Shown: positions 16,525 through 25,848 of the stretch, piece by piece
Layout of the letters: every line of letters starts with the position of its first letter
Numbering within the stretch: position 1 is the first letter of the stretch
Source of the DNA: Snodgrassella communis
GTDB lineage: Bacteria > Pseudomonadota > Gammaproteobacteria > Burkholderiales > Neisseriaceae
Direction of reading: 5' to 3'
Assembly (NCBI RefSeq): GCF_914768045.1
Contig: NZ_CAJZCD010000002.1
Span: forward strand, 186,001 to 250,000
Length of the DNA: 64,000 nucleotides
Made by a program: the position numbers and the translations under genes
Notes under the pieces: model-generated
The model's database searches: none
Seen by the model: the letters and a program-made list of their open reading frames with translations, nothing else
What the model was told of the DNA's origin: nothing

Positions 16525-17367
16525 TCAGAAAGCCGGAATAATTGCGCCCTGATATTTTTCTTCAATAAATTTTTTCACTTCAGGCGAAGTCATAGCCTCT
16601 TTCAATTTTTGAATTGCTTCACGATGTTCATCACCAGTGCGTACAACCAGAATGTTTGCATATGGTGAATCTTTTTCCTCAATAAACAAAGCATCTTTCG
16701 TCGGTACCAGTTTGGCTTCCAGTGCAAAATTGGTATTAATGACAGCTAAAGTGGCATCATTTAAAGTACGTGGCAACTGTGGCGCATCTATCGGGGTAAT
16801 TTTCAGGTGTTTCGGATTGTCTACAATATCGCGTACTGTAGCACTTATTCCTGTATCAGCTTTTAATTTGATTAAGCCAGCTTTTTGCAGCAGTAATAAG
16901 GCACGGCCACCATTGGATACATCATTGGGGATGGTGACCAAACCGCCATCGGGAACTTCACTGAGAGATTTAACCTTATTAGAGTAAACGCCCATTGGCT
17001 CTACATGAATATTGACAACTGGTGTTAATTGCATTTTATGCTTTTGCACAAAATTATCCAAATAAGGTTTATGCTGGGTAAAGTTGGCGTCTACATCTTT
17101 TTCAGCCAGAGCAATATTCGGGCGCACATAATCTGTCATTTGCACAATCTGTAAATCGATGCCCTCTTTTTGCAACAGTGATTTGGCTACTTGAAGAATT
17201 TCAGCATGAGGTACAGGGGACGCTGCTACTTTAAGTACCGTTTCTGTAGTTGAAGCAGGAGTGCTGGTGGTGCTTGCCGTTGGCGCAGATTCATCTTTTT
17301 GGCTGCATGCAGTGAGTACGGTGCTAATTGCGGCCACAGATAGTAATGCAAATAACAATTTTTTCAT
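16525..17367 (-). CDS. metQ: MetQ/NlpA-family lipoprotein (solo copy)
   Basis: A 280-residue lipoprotein. The leader ends Leu-Thr-Ala-Cys21, followed by a Ser/Thr/Ala/Pro-rich linker. The body matches methionine-binding MetQ: ASPVPHAEILQVAKSLL, the VDANFTQHKPYLDNF block, VTIPNDVSNGGRALLLLQ and SPYANILVVRTGDEH. Neisseria MetQ (GNA1946) is of this type. It is not next to metNI, which lies 42 kb away with its own MetQ, so this copy either supplies that transporter in trans or has diverged in ligand. AAGG precedes the start codon. Confidence 0.85.
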   Translation of the reverse strand: MKKLLFALLSVAAISTVLTACSQKDESAPTASTTSTPASTTETVLKVAASPVPHAEILQVAKSLLQKEGIDLQIVQMTDYVRPNIALAEKDVDANFTQHKPYLDNFVQKHKMQLTPVVNIHVEPMGVYSNKVKSLSEVPDGGLVTIPNDVSNGGRALLLLQKAGLIKLKADTGISATVRDIVDNPKHLKITPIDAPQLPRTLNDATLAVINTNFALEAKLVPTKDALFIEEKDSPYANILVVRTGDEHREAIQKLKEAMTSPEVKKFIEEKYQGAIIPAF

Positions 17368-17489
17368 ATTTAACCTTAATTAAGATAAACAATAAAATAT
17401 ACTGTTTAACATAACACAAAATACATGTTGCTTGTATTTTTTACATATGGGTATGCTATGGTTAATCAGCGAAGTAGCCACTTGTAACC

Positions 17490-17519
17490 AAAAATTGTCT
17501 GGCTGTACCAGCCAGACAA
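17490..17519 (-). terminator. Terminator of uvrA
   Basis: TTGTCTGGCTG (17495-17505) pairs with CAGCCAGACAA (17509-17519), loop of three. On the minus strand the stem is followed by a T-rich run. It is ten bases after the uvrA stop. Confidence 0.88.
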
Positions 17520-17528
17520 GATGAAAGA

Positions 17529-20357
17529 TTATTTGCCCAGCATTGGTTTCAGATATTTACCAGTATAGCTTTTGCGGTTAGCGGCCACTTCTTCAGGTGC
17601 ACCCTCTGCAATAATGGTACCACCACCATCACCACCTTCCGGTCCAAGGTCAACAATATAGTCGGCTGTTTTGATTACGTCCAGATTATGTTCGATAATA
17701 ACGATACTGTTGCCTTTACCTTTCAGGCGCTGGATAACTTCCAGTAACAGGGCAATGTCGGCAAAGTGCAGACCGGTAGTGGGTTCATCCAGTATGTATA
17801 GAGTACGACCTGTATCGCGTTTGGATAATTCCAGTGCCAGCTTAACACGCTGAGCTTCACCGCCGGACAAGGTAGTAGCTGACTGACCCAGACGTACATA
17901 GCCCAGCCCTACATCCAGTAAGGTTTGCAGTTTGCGTTTTACCGTTGGTACTGCATCAAAGAAGCTACAGGCTTCTTCAACAGTCATTTCCAGAATTTCA
18001 CTGATGTTTTTACCTTTGTATTGGATTTCCAGTGTTTCGCGATTATAACGTTTACCATGACAAACTTCGCAGGGAACATAGATATCAGGCAAAAAATGCA
18101 TTTCGACCTTGATTACGCCATCGCCCTGACAGGCTTCACAGCGTCCACCCTTCACGTTAAATGAAAACCGCCCAACACTGTAACCGCGCTCTCGTGACAG
18201 CGGTACGCCAGCAAACAGTTCGCGGATTGGGGTGAATAAACCGGTATAGGTAGCAGGGTTGGAACGCGGCGTACGACCAATAGGCGACTGATCGACATTG
18301 ATTACTTTGTCCAGTTCTTCTAATCCCTGAATATTTTCATACGGTGCCGGATCTTCACTGGCACGATTCAGTTCACGTGCTGCAATTTTTGCCAGAGTAT
18401 CGTTTATCAGAGTGGATTTACCACTGCCGGAGACGCCGGTGATACAGGTAATCAACCCAAGCGGTAATGTCAAAGTGACGTTTTTGAGATTATTGCCGCT
18501 GGCTCCACTTAATACCAATAAGCGTTTTTTGTCTACAGGAGTGCGTTGTGCTGGTATGCTAATGGATTTTTTGCCACTGAGATACTGGCCGGTTATTGAT
18601 TCTTTGCAGCTGGCAACCTGTTTGGGTGGGGCTGCTACTATCACGTGGCCACCGTGTTCACCGGCTCCCGGGCCCATATCGACAACAAAATCTGCAGCAC
18701 GAATGGCATCTTCATCATGTTCCACCACGATCACGCTGTTGCCTAGATCGCGCAGGTGTTTCAATGTATCCAGTAAGCGGTCATTATCGCGCTGATGCAG
18801 GCCTATAGAGGGTTCGTCCAGTACGTACATCACACCGGTCAGACCGGATCCAATTTGACTAGCCAGACGGATACGCTGTGCTTCTCCCCCAGACAAAGTT
18901 TCTGCACTACGCGCCAGACACAGATAGTTAAGACCAACATTAATCAGGAAACCAAGCCTTTCATTGATTTCCTTGAGAATTTTTTCGGCAATTTGTTTTT
19001 TGTTACCATCCAGATTCAGATTCTGGAAAAAATCCAGTGTAATTGTGAGCGGCCATGCGTTTACTTCTTGTAATGGCTTACCGCCCACATAAACGTAACG
19101 CGCTTCAGTCCGTAGACGTGCGCCACCACAGGTCGGGCAGGCACGATGGCTCTGGTATTGGGCTAACTCTTCACGCACCGTGGCAGAATCAGTTTCCCGA
19201 TAGCGCCGTTCCAGATTGGGCAAAATACCTTCAAAAGGATGGCTGCGGGTAAATTTAGTACCTCGTTCCGATAGATAAGTAAATTCAATCTGTTCTTTGC
19301 CGGAACCATGCAGCACAATATTCCGAATTTTTTCTTTTAGCTGGTTAAAGGGAGTGTCAACGTCAAAATCAAAATGATTAGCCAATGACTGAATCATCTG
19401 GAAGTAAAAAGTATTGCGTTTATCCCAGCCCTTAATGGCACCGGCGGCCAGAGATAAATCTGGATGCATAACCACGCGCTCAGGGTCGAAATAATTCATG
19501 CTGCCCAGTCCGTCACAACTGGGGCAGGCACCGACTGGGTTGTTAAAGCTGAACAGTCGCGGTTCCAGTTCCTGTAGGCTGTATGAGCATACAGGGCAGG
19601 CAAAGCGGGCAGAAAACCAATGTTCTTCTTTACTGTCCATTTCTATAGCCAGTGCACGTTCATTGCCAAGGCGCAGCGCGGTTTCAAAACTTTCAGCCAG
19701 ACGCTGTTTAATATCAGCGCGTACTTTTACTCTGTCGATGACTACATCAATATCATGCTTGATGTTTTTCTGTAACTTGGGTATTTCTTCAATCGCATAT
19801 ACTTCTCCATCAACCCGTACTCGGGCAAAACCCTGTACCTGCAAATCAGCGAAGTAGTCTATGAATTCACCTTTGCGCCCCCGCACGGCCGGTGCCAGAA
19901 TCATTACCCTCGTATCTTCCGGCAAAGCCAGAATATGATCTACCATCTGTGAAACAGTTTGACTGGAAAGTGGCAGATTGTGTTCCGGACAATATGGCGT
20001 ACCTACCCGAGCATACAGTAAGCGGAGATAATCGTGAATTTCAGTTACTGTGCCTACAGTAGAGCGGGGGTTGTGACTAGTGGCTTTCTGTTCAATGGAA
20101 ATAGCCGGAGACAGACCTTCAATTAAATCGACATCTGGTTTTTCCATCATTTGCAGAAACTGACGGGCATAGGCCGACAGGCTTTCAACGTAACGTCGTT
20201 GTCCTTCTGCGTATAAAGTATCAAAAGCCAGAGAAGATTTACCACTGCCTGATAAACCGGTAATAACTACCAGTTGATGGCGGGGAATGTCCAGATCTAT
20301 ATTTTTAAGATTATGTGTACGTGCACCGCGAATATGAATCGTGTCGTTATCTGACAT
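17529..20357 (-). CDS. uvrA: Excinuclease ABC subunit A
   Basis: A 942-residue DNA damage sensor of nucleotide excision repair. Two ABC modules are visible: Walker [10 protein letters not shown] near residue 32 and GVSGSGKST near 640, with signatures LSGGEAQR in both halves and [10 protein letters not shown] near the end. Three cysteine clusters are present: CPVC with a partner CPSCDG, CPTCGG, and CEACQGDG with CEVCHG, the zinc modules that contact DNA. Length matches Neisseria and E. coli UvrA. AAGG precedes the ATG. It forms UvrA2B complexes; uvrB is not in the window. It is transcribed alone and closed by its own terminator. Confidence 0.98.
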   Translation of the reverse strand: MSDNDTIHIRGARTHNLKNIDLDIPRHQLVVITGLSGSGKSSLAFDTLYAEGQRRYVESLSAYARQFLQMMEKPDVDLIEGLSPAISIEQKATSHNPRSTVGTVTEIHDYLRLLYARVGTPYCPEHNLPLSSQTVSQMVDHILALPEDTRVMILAPAVRGRKGEFIDYFADLQVQGFARVRVDGEVYAIEEIPKLQKNIKHDIDVVIDRVKVRADIKQRLAESFETALRLGNERALAIEMDSKEEHWFSARFACPVCSYSLQELEPRLFSFNNPVGACPSCDGLGSMNYFDPERVVMHPDLSLAAGAIKGWDKRNTFYFQMIQSLANHFDFDVDTPFNQLKEKIRNIVLHGSGKEQIEFTYLSERGTKFTRSHPFEGILPNLERRYRETDSATVREELAQYQSHRACPTCGGARLRTEARYVYVGGKPLQEVNAWPLTITLDFFQNLNLDGNKKQIAEKILKEINERLGFLINVGLNYLCLARSAETLSGGEAQRIRLASQIGSGLTGVMYVLDEPSIGLHQRDNDRLLDTLKHLRDLGNSVIVVEHDEDAIRAADFVVDMGPGAGEHGGHVIVAAPPKQVASCKESITGQYLSGKKSISIPAQRTPVDKKRLLVLSGASGNNLKNVTLTLPLGLITCITGVSGSGKSTLINDTLAKIAARELNRASEDPAPYENIQGLEELDKVINVDQSPIGRTPRSNPATYTGLFTPIRELFAGVPLSRERGYSVGRFSFNVKGGRCEACQGDGVIKVEMHFLPDIYVPCEVCHGKRYNRETLEIQYKGKNISEILEMTVEEACSFFDAVPTVKRKLQTLLDVGLGYVRLGQSATTLSGGEAQRVKLALELSKRDTGRTLYILDEPTTGLHFADIALLLEVIQRLKGKGNSIVIIEHNLDVIKTADYIVDLGPEGGDGGGTIIAEGAPEEVAANRKSYTGKYLKPMLGK

Positions 20358-20476
20358 AATGCCTTGCCCGAGCTAATGAAATGAGATAATTGGCTTTAAT
20401 CAAATTGCAGTTTATTAAAACCATCCGGTATTATACCCATTTCAAAACGCCAATTTAAAGCTGTCAAGTAAAGGTT

Positions 20477-21805
20477 TTAATGTTTGCGTAAAATAAATCT
20501 CTTAAAATCAAGGCGCAATTCCGGGCTACGCCATAAGTAGAATAAAATTGGAACATTTCCCAAAGCGACAATAAAATACAGAACATTAATACTGTTAAAC
20601 AGCCAGATAAGTATTGCACTCAATATTGCTGCACAGACCATAAACAGGCCATTAATAATGTTATTGGCGGCAACTGCATGTGCACGAAATTTGTCGCTGC
20701 TGCTTGTCTGAAGCCATGTATACAAGGGGAGGGAGAAGAAACCACCGCAAAAGCCGATACCAATAATGAATAGCATGACTGCCAGACTGTGAGGCCGGCT
20801 TAAAAATGTACCGATTCCCCCGATGGGCAGATTATGTTGTGCCTTAGTGACCCAAATCAGCAATAGACCAAAGATAGTGATGCCAAAGGCGCCCAGCATA
20901 ACCAAACTGAGATGTAACTGATGGCGGCTCAGACGTGCACAGGCAATTGAACCACTACCTATGCCTAATGAAAACAAGGTAAGTATCAAGTTAAATACAG
21001 CTTCATTACCACCAAGATTCAGACGGGTAAAAGTAGGTAGCTGAGTGATGTAAACGGAACCCACTAGCCAGAACCATGAAATACCGATTATGGCTATCCA
21101 GACGCTTTTCTGCTGATAGGTTTGTTTAAGTAATTGTCTGGTACTGCGCAAAATGTTTGTATCAATGTATTGCTGGGGAATCTGCGCCGGTACACGTGGC
21201 ATAAACATGCTGGCCAGTTGTCCCAACATGGCTACAAACAGCAGGGTGCCAAACAGCCAGACGGTGTCTGTACCTGCCAAAATAGTACCGAAAATCTGCC
21301 CGAGCAGTATTGATAAAAAAGTACCACTTTCAATCAGACTATTGCCATTTAGCAGTTCGTATGATGATAAATACTCGGGCAAAATAGCGTATTTTAAAGG
21401 GCCAAACAGGGTGGAATGTGTACCCATCAGAAACAGACACAACATTAATATTGCTACAGAATGCAGCCAGAAACCAAAGCCGGCTACCAGCATAATGCAG
21501 ATTTCTGTGGCTTTTATCCAGCGTGCCAGTATTGCTTTATCCAGTTTATTTGATAATTCGCCGGACAGGGCAGAAAACAGAAAATAAGGCAGAATATACA
21601 GCAGGGCTCCGGCATTAAGCATCTGGCTGGCCGGTAACCAAGAATTGGAGCCTAAACCATAAAAGCTAATCAGCACAAATAATGCGGTTTTAAACAGATT
21701 ATCGTTGAATGCGCCAAAAAACTGAGTACCAAATAGGGGCAGAAATCTTTTGGTACGGGCAAAAGCAAACTGGCTGCCAGACGGCAATATATCAGGAGTA
21801 GACAT
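20477..21805 (-). CDS. MFS transporter, LplT-like
   Basis: A 442-residue protein with about twelve hydrophobic segments. The first segment block FGTQFFGAFNDNLFKTAL is typical of the LplT/YgeD branch of the major facilitator superfamily, as is MGTHSTLFGPLKYAILPEYL. E. coli LplT flips lysophospholipids into the inner leaflet for re-acylation by Aas. No acyltransferase is fused or adjacent here, so substrate is not proven. The upstream 108-residue gene is 29 bases away on the same strand, probably the same transcript. Confidence 0.78.
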   Translation of the reverse strand: MSTPDILPSGSQFAFARTKRFLPLFGTQFFGAFNDNLFKTALFVLISFYGLGSNSWLPASQMLNAGALLYILPYFLFSALSGELSNKLDKAILARWIKATEICIMLVAGFGFWLHSVAILMLCLFLMGTHSTLFGPLKYAILPEYLSSYELLNGNSLIESGTFLSILLGQIFGTILAGTDTVWLFGTLLFVAMLGQLASMFMPRVPAQIPQQYIDTNILRSTRQLLKQTYQQKSVWIAIIGISWFWLVGSVYITQLPTFTRLNLGGNEAVFNLILTLFSLGIGSGSIACARLSRHQLHLSLVMLGAFGITIFGLLLIWVTKAQHNLPIGGIGTFLSRPHSLAVMLFIIGIGFCGGFFSLPLYTWLQTSSSDKFRAHAVAANNIINGLFMVCAAILSAILIWLFNSINVLYFIVALGNVPILFYLWRSPELRLDFKRFILRKH

Positions 21806-21834
21806 AAATGATCTTGCAAAAAGGTACTGAATGG

Positions 21835-22161
21835 TTACAGGGTGCCGGTAAGGTCGTTAAGCAGAAAATGCTGACCACACAGACTAAGATATTGTTGTTG
21901 TAGACGGCCGATAATATTGTTTTCAGCATCACATAATTGCACATAATCAGATTGTCTGTACCAACTTAGGCTGTCATGCTGGGATAATTGCTGCAATATC
22001 TGCCATTGTACTGAGCAGGCTTGAATATCTGCTTCATCCGCCTGTGCTTTAACTGCATAATAACCGCTGGCTCCATTGGTATAAGTAGAGTCATCATTGT
22101 CCATCAAAACCAGAAAACCAAGATGATGGTTATCTGGGCTATTAATACTAAAATAAAGCAT
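21835..22161 (-). CDS. Small protein of unknown function upstream of the LplT-like gene
   Basis: A 108-residue soluble protein beginning MLYFSINSPDNHHLGFLVLMD. I do not recognise the family. It is polar, has two cysteines, no signal peptide and no membrane span, and looks like an alpha/beta domain with a helix around residues 55-75 (CSVQWQILQQLSQ). A longer frame would use TTG at 22200, but ATG 22161 is the better start, with AGAG upstream. Position directly ahead of the transporter suggests co-expression. Codon use resembles its neighbours, so it is probably real. Confidence 0.6.
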   Translation of the reverse strand: MLYFSINSPDNHHLGFLVLMDNDDSTYTNGASGYYAVKAQADEADIQACSVQWQILQQLSQHDSLSWYRQSDYVQLCDAENNIIGRLQQQYLSLCGQHFLLNDLTGTL

Positions 22162-22200
22162 AATAAAAAGTTCTCTGGATATTGAAAAGGACTTAATCAA

Positions 22201-22904
22201 TTTCTGTATCTTACTGTCAGGATTCTAGCAGCTTATAAAAAATTATGTTTGCTAATATTCATCATTCTGCGCGCAGAATATTTATTAGTATTCATTGTAA
22301 ACCATCATGTGTTAGATAAAGTATCACCAGCAGTATCTTGATAACTATATGAGTTGGCAGCTTAGTCGTGTCATTTTAATCGTTATGTTGCTGGGGTAGA
22401 GAAACCGGAAAAAGAGCAAAATACTGCGTATACTGTTTGGTTTGCCAGTGTTACAGGTACTGGCTGTATATGATGTGTGCACTATTGCTATAAGGCATAG
22501 GCGCAATAATTTATTTAGGTGATAGGTAAAGATAATAGTAATTATATTGCTTAAATAATCGCTCAGTGTGGGGTAGTGCTTTCTTTTGAACCTTTCTGTA
22601 ACACATACATAAAAGGCTGAAATATACGAAGTACGGGTGTTCTAGGTGAAAATTTGGAATTCAGCTTTTGTACTTTTTTGCGCGAAAATTGCGTAAGTTT
22701 TGAAACCATTTGAGCAGATTATAAATACGATCTGGACAATATCTAAGCTGTTGTTAAAAATCCATTTTGTAGTAAAGATTGCTGGCGTGGTATAAAAGAA
22801 TTGGCAAGAAGGTGCAAAAGTTGTCGCCATTCTAAATCAGTATGTGTGTATTGGTATGGTTAATGGATCAGAAACTATCTGTGTATTTATTCAGAAAAGA
22901 GTTC
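22201..22904. other. Long intergenic region without a confident gene
   Basis: About 700 bases between the 108-residue gene and the mltD terminator. A plus-strand frame from 22349 to 22522 would encode about 57 residues, partly hydrophobic, but carries an internal stop at 22397; it may be chance or a gene relic. A 62-codon minus-strand frame (22642-22830) lacks a ribosome-binding site. I see no promoter clear enough to call. Confidence 0.5.
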
Positions 22905-22909
22905 AACAA

Positions 22910-22954
22910 TAAAACGGGGGTGGTGCGTCATGCTCCAACCCCGTTTTTAATAAT
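22910..22954 (-). terminator. Terminator of mltD
   Basis: AAAACGGGG pairs with CCCCGTTTT across a roughly 20-base loop that itself can extend the stem (TGG with CCA). It lies about 20 bases downstream of the mltD stop; T-rich flanks exist on both strands. Confidence 0.75.
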
Positions 22955-22970
22955 ACTGTTTTGACCAATA

Positions 22971-24911
22971 TTACATATTGGTTAGTTTGATTTTCTGTCC
23001 TGGGCGCAATACCTGTTTGCCGTGAACTTTCTGCAATTTGCTCACTGGGATATTCAGCCGCTGAGCAATACTGCTAAGTGTATCTCCTTTTTTAACTGTA
23101 TACGATACCGGAACAATGTTGCCCTTACCACTGGTATTACTCTTACGAACAGATGCCATTAAGCGTTTGTTGTCACCATTGGTATTGATTTTCAGTACCT
23201 GTCCCACCTGTAGATTGTGGCCACGCAGATTATTCGTTGTTACCAGATCGGCAACATTGATATTATAGCGCTGGGCAATGGAGAATAGAGTATCACCTTT
23301 ATTCACTTTATGAGCGATATTACGGCGGCTGTCGGCAACATTAACTATATTGCGCGCAGTACGTTCAGAACGATTTTCAGCTACACGGGAAACCTGTGCT
23401 TCTTCGTGCTCAGCCTGTGCCAGAGCTTTTTGTACCGCAGCGGCAGCAGCAGCCTGTAATTGAGCATCCTGTGCTATTTGCATCAGTGCATCATTATTTT
23501 CTGCTGCTGGTGCAGGCAGATCAGTTGGCGTTGGTGTAGTTGCAGCCATTGTTACTGTCTGAGCTGTTGAGTTCTCCGGTACTGATTGTTCGGTTTTAAG
23601 CACGGCTGTAGCCACTTTGGCCGTACGGGTAAGGTCTGGCGTCTCCAGATTATCATTAACGACATCGTTTGACTGAGCTACTGCTACATTCTGATGAGTG
23701 ATGAATGTACTGGGAGGCAGCACTGGCTGTGCCGTAGCAATATTCAGTAATGAGTCGGTATCACTATTGCTGAAAGAATCCAGACTCTGGCTATTTAAAG
23801 TGTTTTTGCTGAGTAGCAGGCTACGGCCGGTTGGTACGGTATTACTACTCAGATTATTCAGACGTTTGATTTCTGCACTGCTCATACCAGTCTGAGCGGC
23901 TAAATCTGCCACACTGGTAGGTGCAAAAGCTTTAAAGATATTCCAAGACAGCAGGCTGTTTTTATCTGCATTACGGTAATTACGCTCAAATGTGTTTACC
24001 GCAGTAATTGGCAGCAGCATTTTGCGGTTTTCTTTCGGAATAAATACCGGACTCTTGAAACTCGGATTAAGCGTTAAAAATTCGGAAGTAGAAATGTTGG
24101 CTAAACGGGCAGCAGCATCAATGTCAATCGGCTGGTCGATGGTGATGGCTTCAAAATAGGGTCGGTTTGGTACAGACACCAGATTGATGCCAAATGCCTG
24201 TGGGTTTTCGATTATATTACGCACGGCCAGCAATTTAGGCACATAATTACGCGTTTCGTTTGGCATGCGCAGATTTTCATAAGTAGGCTCAATGCCTGCC
24301 AGTTGGGCACGCTTGATGGCCTTGCCCACATTGCCTTCACCCCAGTTATAGGCAGCCAATGCCAGCGACCAATCACCAAATAAACTATACAGATATTGCA
24401 GATAGGTTAAAGCGGCATCGGTAGCAGCATATACATCATGGCGGCCATCATAAAGGTTGGTTTGTTCCAGTCCATACTGGCGGCCACTACTAGGCATGAA
24501 TTGCCATAATCCTGATGCACCCACGCGAGACTGAGCCTTGCTGACAAAAGCACTTTCAATAAACGGTAATAAAGCTACTTCTGCCGGCATCTGGCGTTTT
24601 TCTGCCTCATTCACTATATGATATAAATAAGGCTGACTGCGCAAAATGGTGCGGTTGAAGTAATTGCCGTGGCTTGAATAGTATTGTTCGTGTCTGCGAA
24701 TGATTTCAGGATTGACTTCAGTCATACGGAAATCCTGACGTATCCGTTCCCAGATATCATGATTGGAATAGGTCTCCCCCTTAAGGGTGGCCGCATTCAG
24801 ATTCATGATTGATAATCCAATGTCATTACTGGTGTAAGATTGGGCAAATGAGATAGAGGGAGCTAGTACCAGACTGGTGAGTGCCAGTACCATATGCTTC
24901 AATTGAGCCAT
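22971..24911 (-). CDS. mltD: Membrane-bound lytic murein transglycosylase D
   Basis: A 646-residue periplasmic enzyme that cleaves peptidoglycan glycan strands. A signal peptide (MVLALTSLVLAPSISFAQ) lacks a lipobox, unlike E. coli MltD. The SLT domain has FIESAF (catalytic Glu, about residue 118), SGLWQFMPSSGRQYGL and ALAAYNWGEGNV. A degenerate LysM-like segment near residues 330-370 is followed by an Ala/Thr/Gln-rich spacer and two clear LysM domains at the C terminus (HKVNKGDTLFSIAQRYNI and YTVKKGDTLSSIAQRLNI). The divergent neighbour is a YafS-like methyltransferase, as near mltD in E. coli. Confidence 0.93.
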   Translation of the reverse strand: MAQLKHMVLALTSLVLAPSISFAQSYTSNDIGLSIMNLNAATLKGETYSNHDIWERIRQDFRMTEVNPEIIRRHEQYYSSHGNYFNRTILRSQPYLYHIVNEAEKRQMPAEVALLPFIESAFVSKAQSRVGASGLWQFMPSSGRQYGLEQTNLYDGRHDVYAATDAALTYLQYLYSLFGDWSLALAAYNWGEGNVGKAIKRAQLAGIEPTYENLRMPNETRNYVPKLLAVRNIIENPQAFGINLVSVPNRPYFEAITIDQPIDIDAAARLANISTSEFLTLNPSFKSPVFIPKENRKMLLPITAVNTFERNYRNADKNSLLSWNIFKAFAPTSVADLAAQTGMSSAEIKRLNNLSSNTVPTGRSLLLSKNTLNSQSLDSFSNSDTDSLLNIATAQPVLPPSTFITHQNVAVAQSNDVVNDNLETPDLTRTAKVATAVLKTEQSVPENSTAQTVTMAATTPTPTDLPAPAAENNDALMQIAQDAQLQAAAAAAVQKALAQAEHEEAQVSRVAENRSERTARNIVNVADSRRNIAHKVNKGDTLFSIAQRYNINVADLVTTNNLRGHNLQVGQVLKINTNGDNKRLMASVRKSNTSGKGNIVPVSYTVKKGDTLSSIAQRLNIPVSKLQKVHGKQVLRPGQKIKLTNM

Positions 24912-25071
24912 TCGTATAACCGTAAAATTTGTGCAAAATCATATTAATACTAAAGAGGAAGTTCTTTACGGTCAAGGATAAATCCCTATTTTTACAGTAA
25001 TGATGTAAATGCAATAAATTTAATCAAACGGCTATGGCGTTGATTTAACAATATACATGATGGTGTAGTGA

Positions 25072-25776
25072 ATGAGTTATCCTCAATTGGAAGGCTGGCT
25101 GGGCGAGCATGCTTTTGGTTTGTATCTGAGCAAGCTTGAACAGCAGTTCATACGGCATAAATTATCAGCGTTGCGTTTTGGTACCATTTTGCAATGTAGT
25201 TTGTCACAATGGCAGTTTCACGATGTATTTGCCGCAGATTCGCAATACCTTGTACAAAGTGAACAGGCAGACGGAAATGTGGCCATTGTTGCAGACAATA
25301 CAGCTTTACCTTGGACGAACCAGAGTATAGATACAATAATCTGGCCGCATGGTTTGGATACGATATGTTGCCATGATGCAGCATTGGCGGAAATGATAAG
25401 GGTATTGGTACCGGGCGGCCATATCATACTAACTGGGTTGAATGCTCAGGGTTATTGGCGCCTGTTTTATCAGCGCAGCATACATTGCCAGCCAGCTTTA
25501 AATCTTTTATCTGCAAGTACAGTGGTTAACAGAATGAAGCGTTATGGTCTGTATCTGGAAGAAGGGCAGTTTATGGGCTACGGTATCCCAGCCTGCTTCG
25601 GAACAAACCATAACACTATTGAGTACATGGGTAATCGCTGGTGGCCACATCTGGCCGCAGTATATGGTTTGGTATTGGTTAAGCGGACTGTTTCTCTTAC
25701 TTTAACACAACAGCTAGTGAATCCCATGCTGAATCCAGTAACCAATGTGGCTTTAAAAGGCTTGGAATGTGATTAG
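25072..25776 (+). CDS. YafS-like SAM-dependent methyltransferase-fold protein
   Basis: A 234-residue protein resembling E. coli YafS. The methyltransferase second half is clear: ALPWTNQSIDTIIWPHGLD (motif like LPFxDxSxD), then EMIRVLVPGGHIILTGLNAQG (motif for post-I strand) and a C-terminal basic tail. The glycine-rich motif I expected near the start (ExGxGxG) is not seen; the corresponding stretch reads ILQCSLSQWQF. SAM binding is therefore uncertain, as in YafS itself. It is divergent from mltD across 160 bases and ends in a strong bidirectional terminator. Confidence 0.7.
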   Translation: MSYPQLEGWLGEHAFGLYLSKLEQQFIRHKLSALRFGTILQCSLSQWQFHDVFAADSQYLVQSEQADGNVAIVADNTALPWTNQSIDTIIWPHGLDTICCHDAALAEMIRVLVPGGHIILTGLNAQGYWRLFYQRSIHCQPALNLLSASTVVNRMKRYGLYLEEGQFMGYGIPACFGTNHNTIEYMGNRWWPHLAAVYGLVLVKRTVSLTLTQQLVNPMLNPVTNVALKGLECD

Positions 25777-25802
25777 AACTATTAAAATATCATTTTGAAC
25801 TG

Positions 25803-25836
25803 ACTAAAAGACCTGAATTCACTCAGGTCTTTTAGT
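25803..25836. terminator. Bidirectional terminator between methyltransferase and aminotransferase genes
   Basis: A perfect 14-base inverted repeat (ACTAAAAGACCTGA and its complement) with a six-base loop. A-tract and T-tract lie inside the stem ends, so it works for the converging genes on both strands. Confidence 0.9.
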
Positions 25837-25848
25837 TATCTATGGATG

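Noticed and set aside
17671-19857. Several plus-strand open frames of 60-127 codons across uvrA
   Set aside because: All lie opposite a well-conserved uvrA reading frame and show no family motifs.
22349-22522. 57-codon frame with hydrophobic stretch, possible pseudogene
   Set aside because: Contains an internal TAG after 16 codons and no similarity I recognise; could easily be chance.
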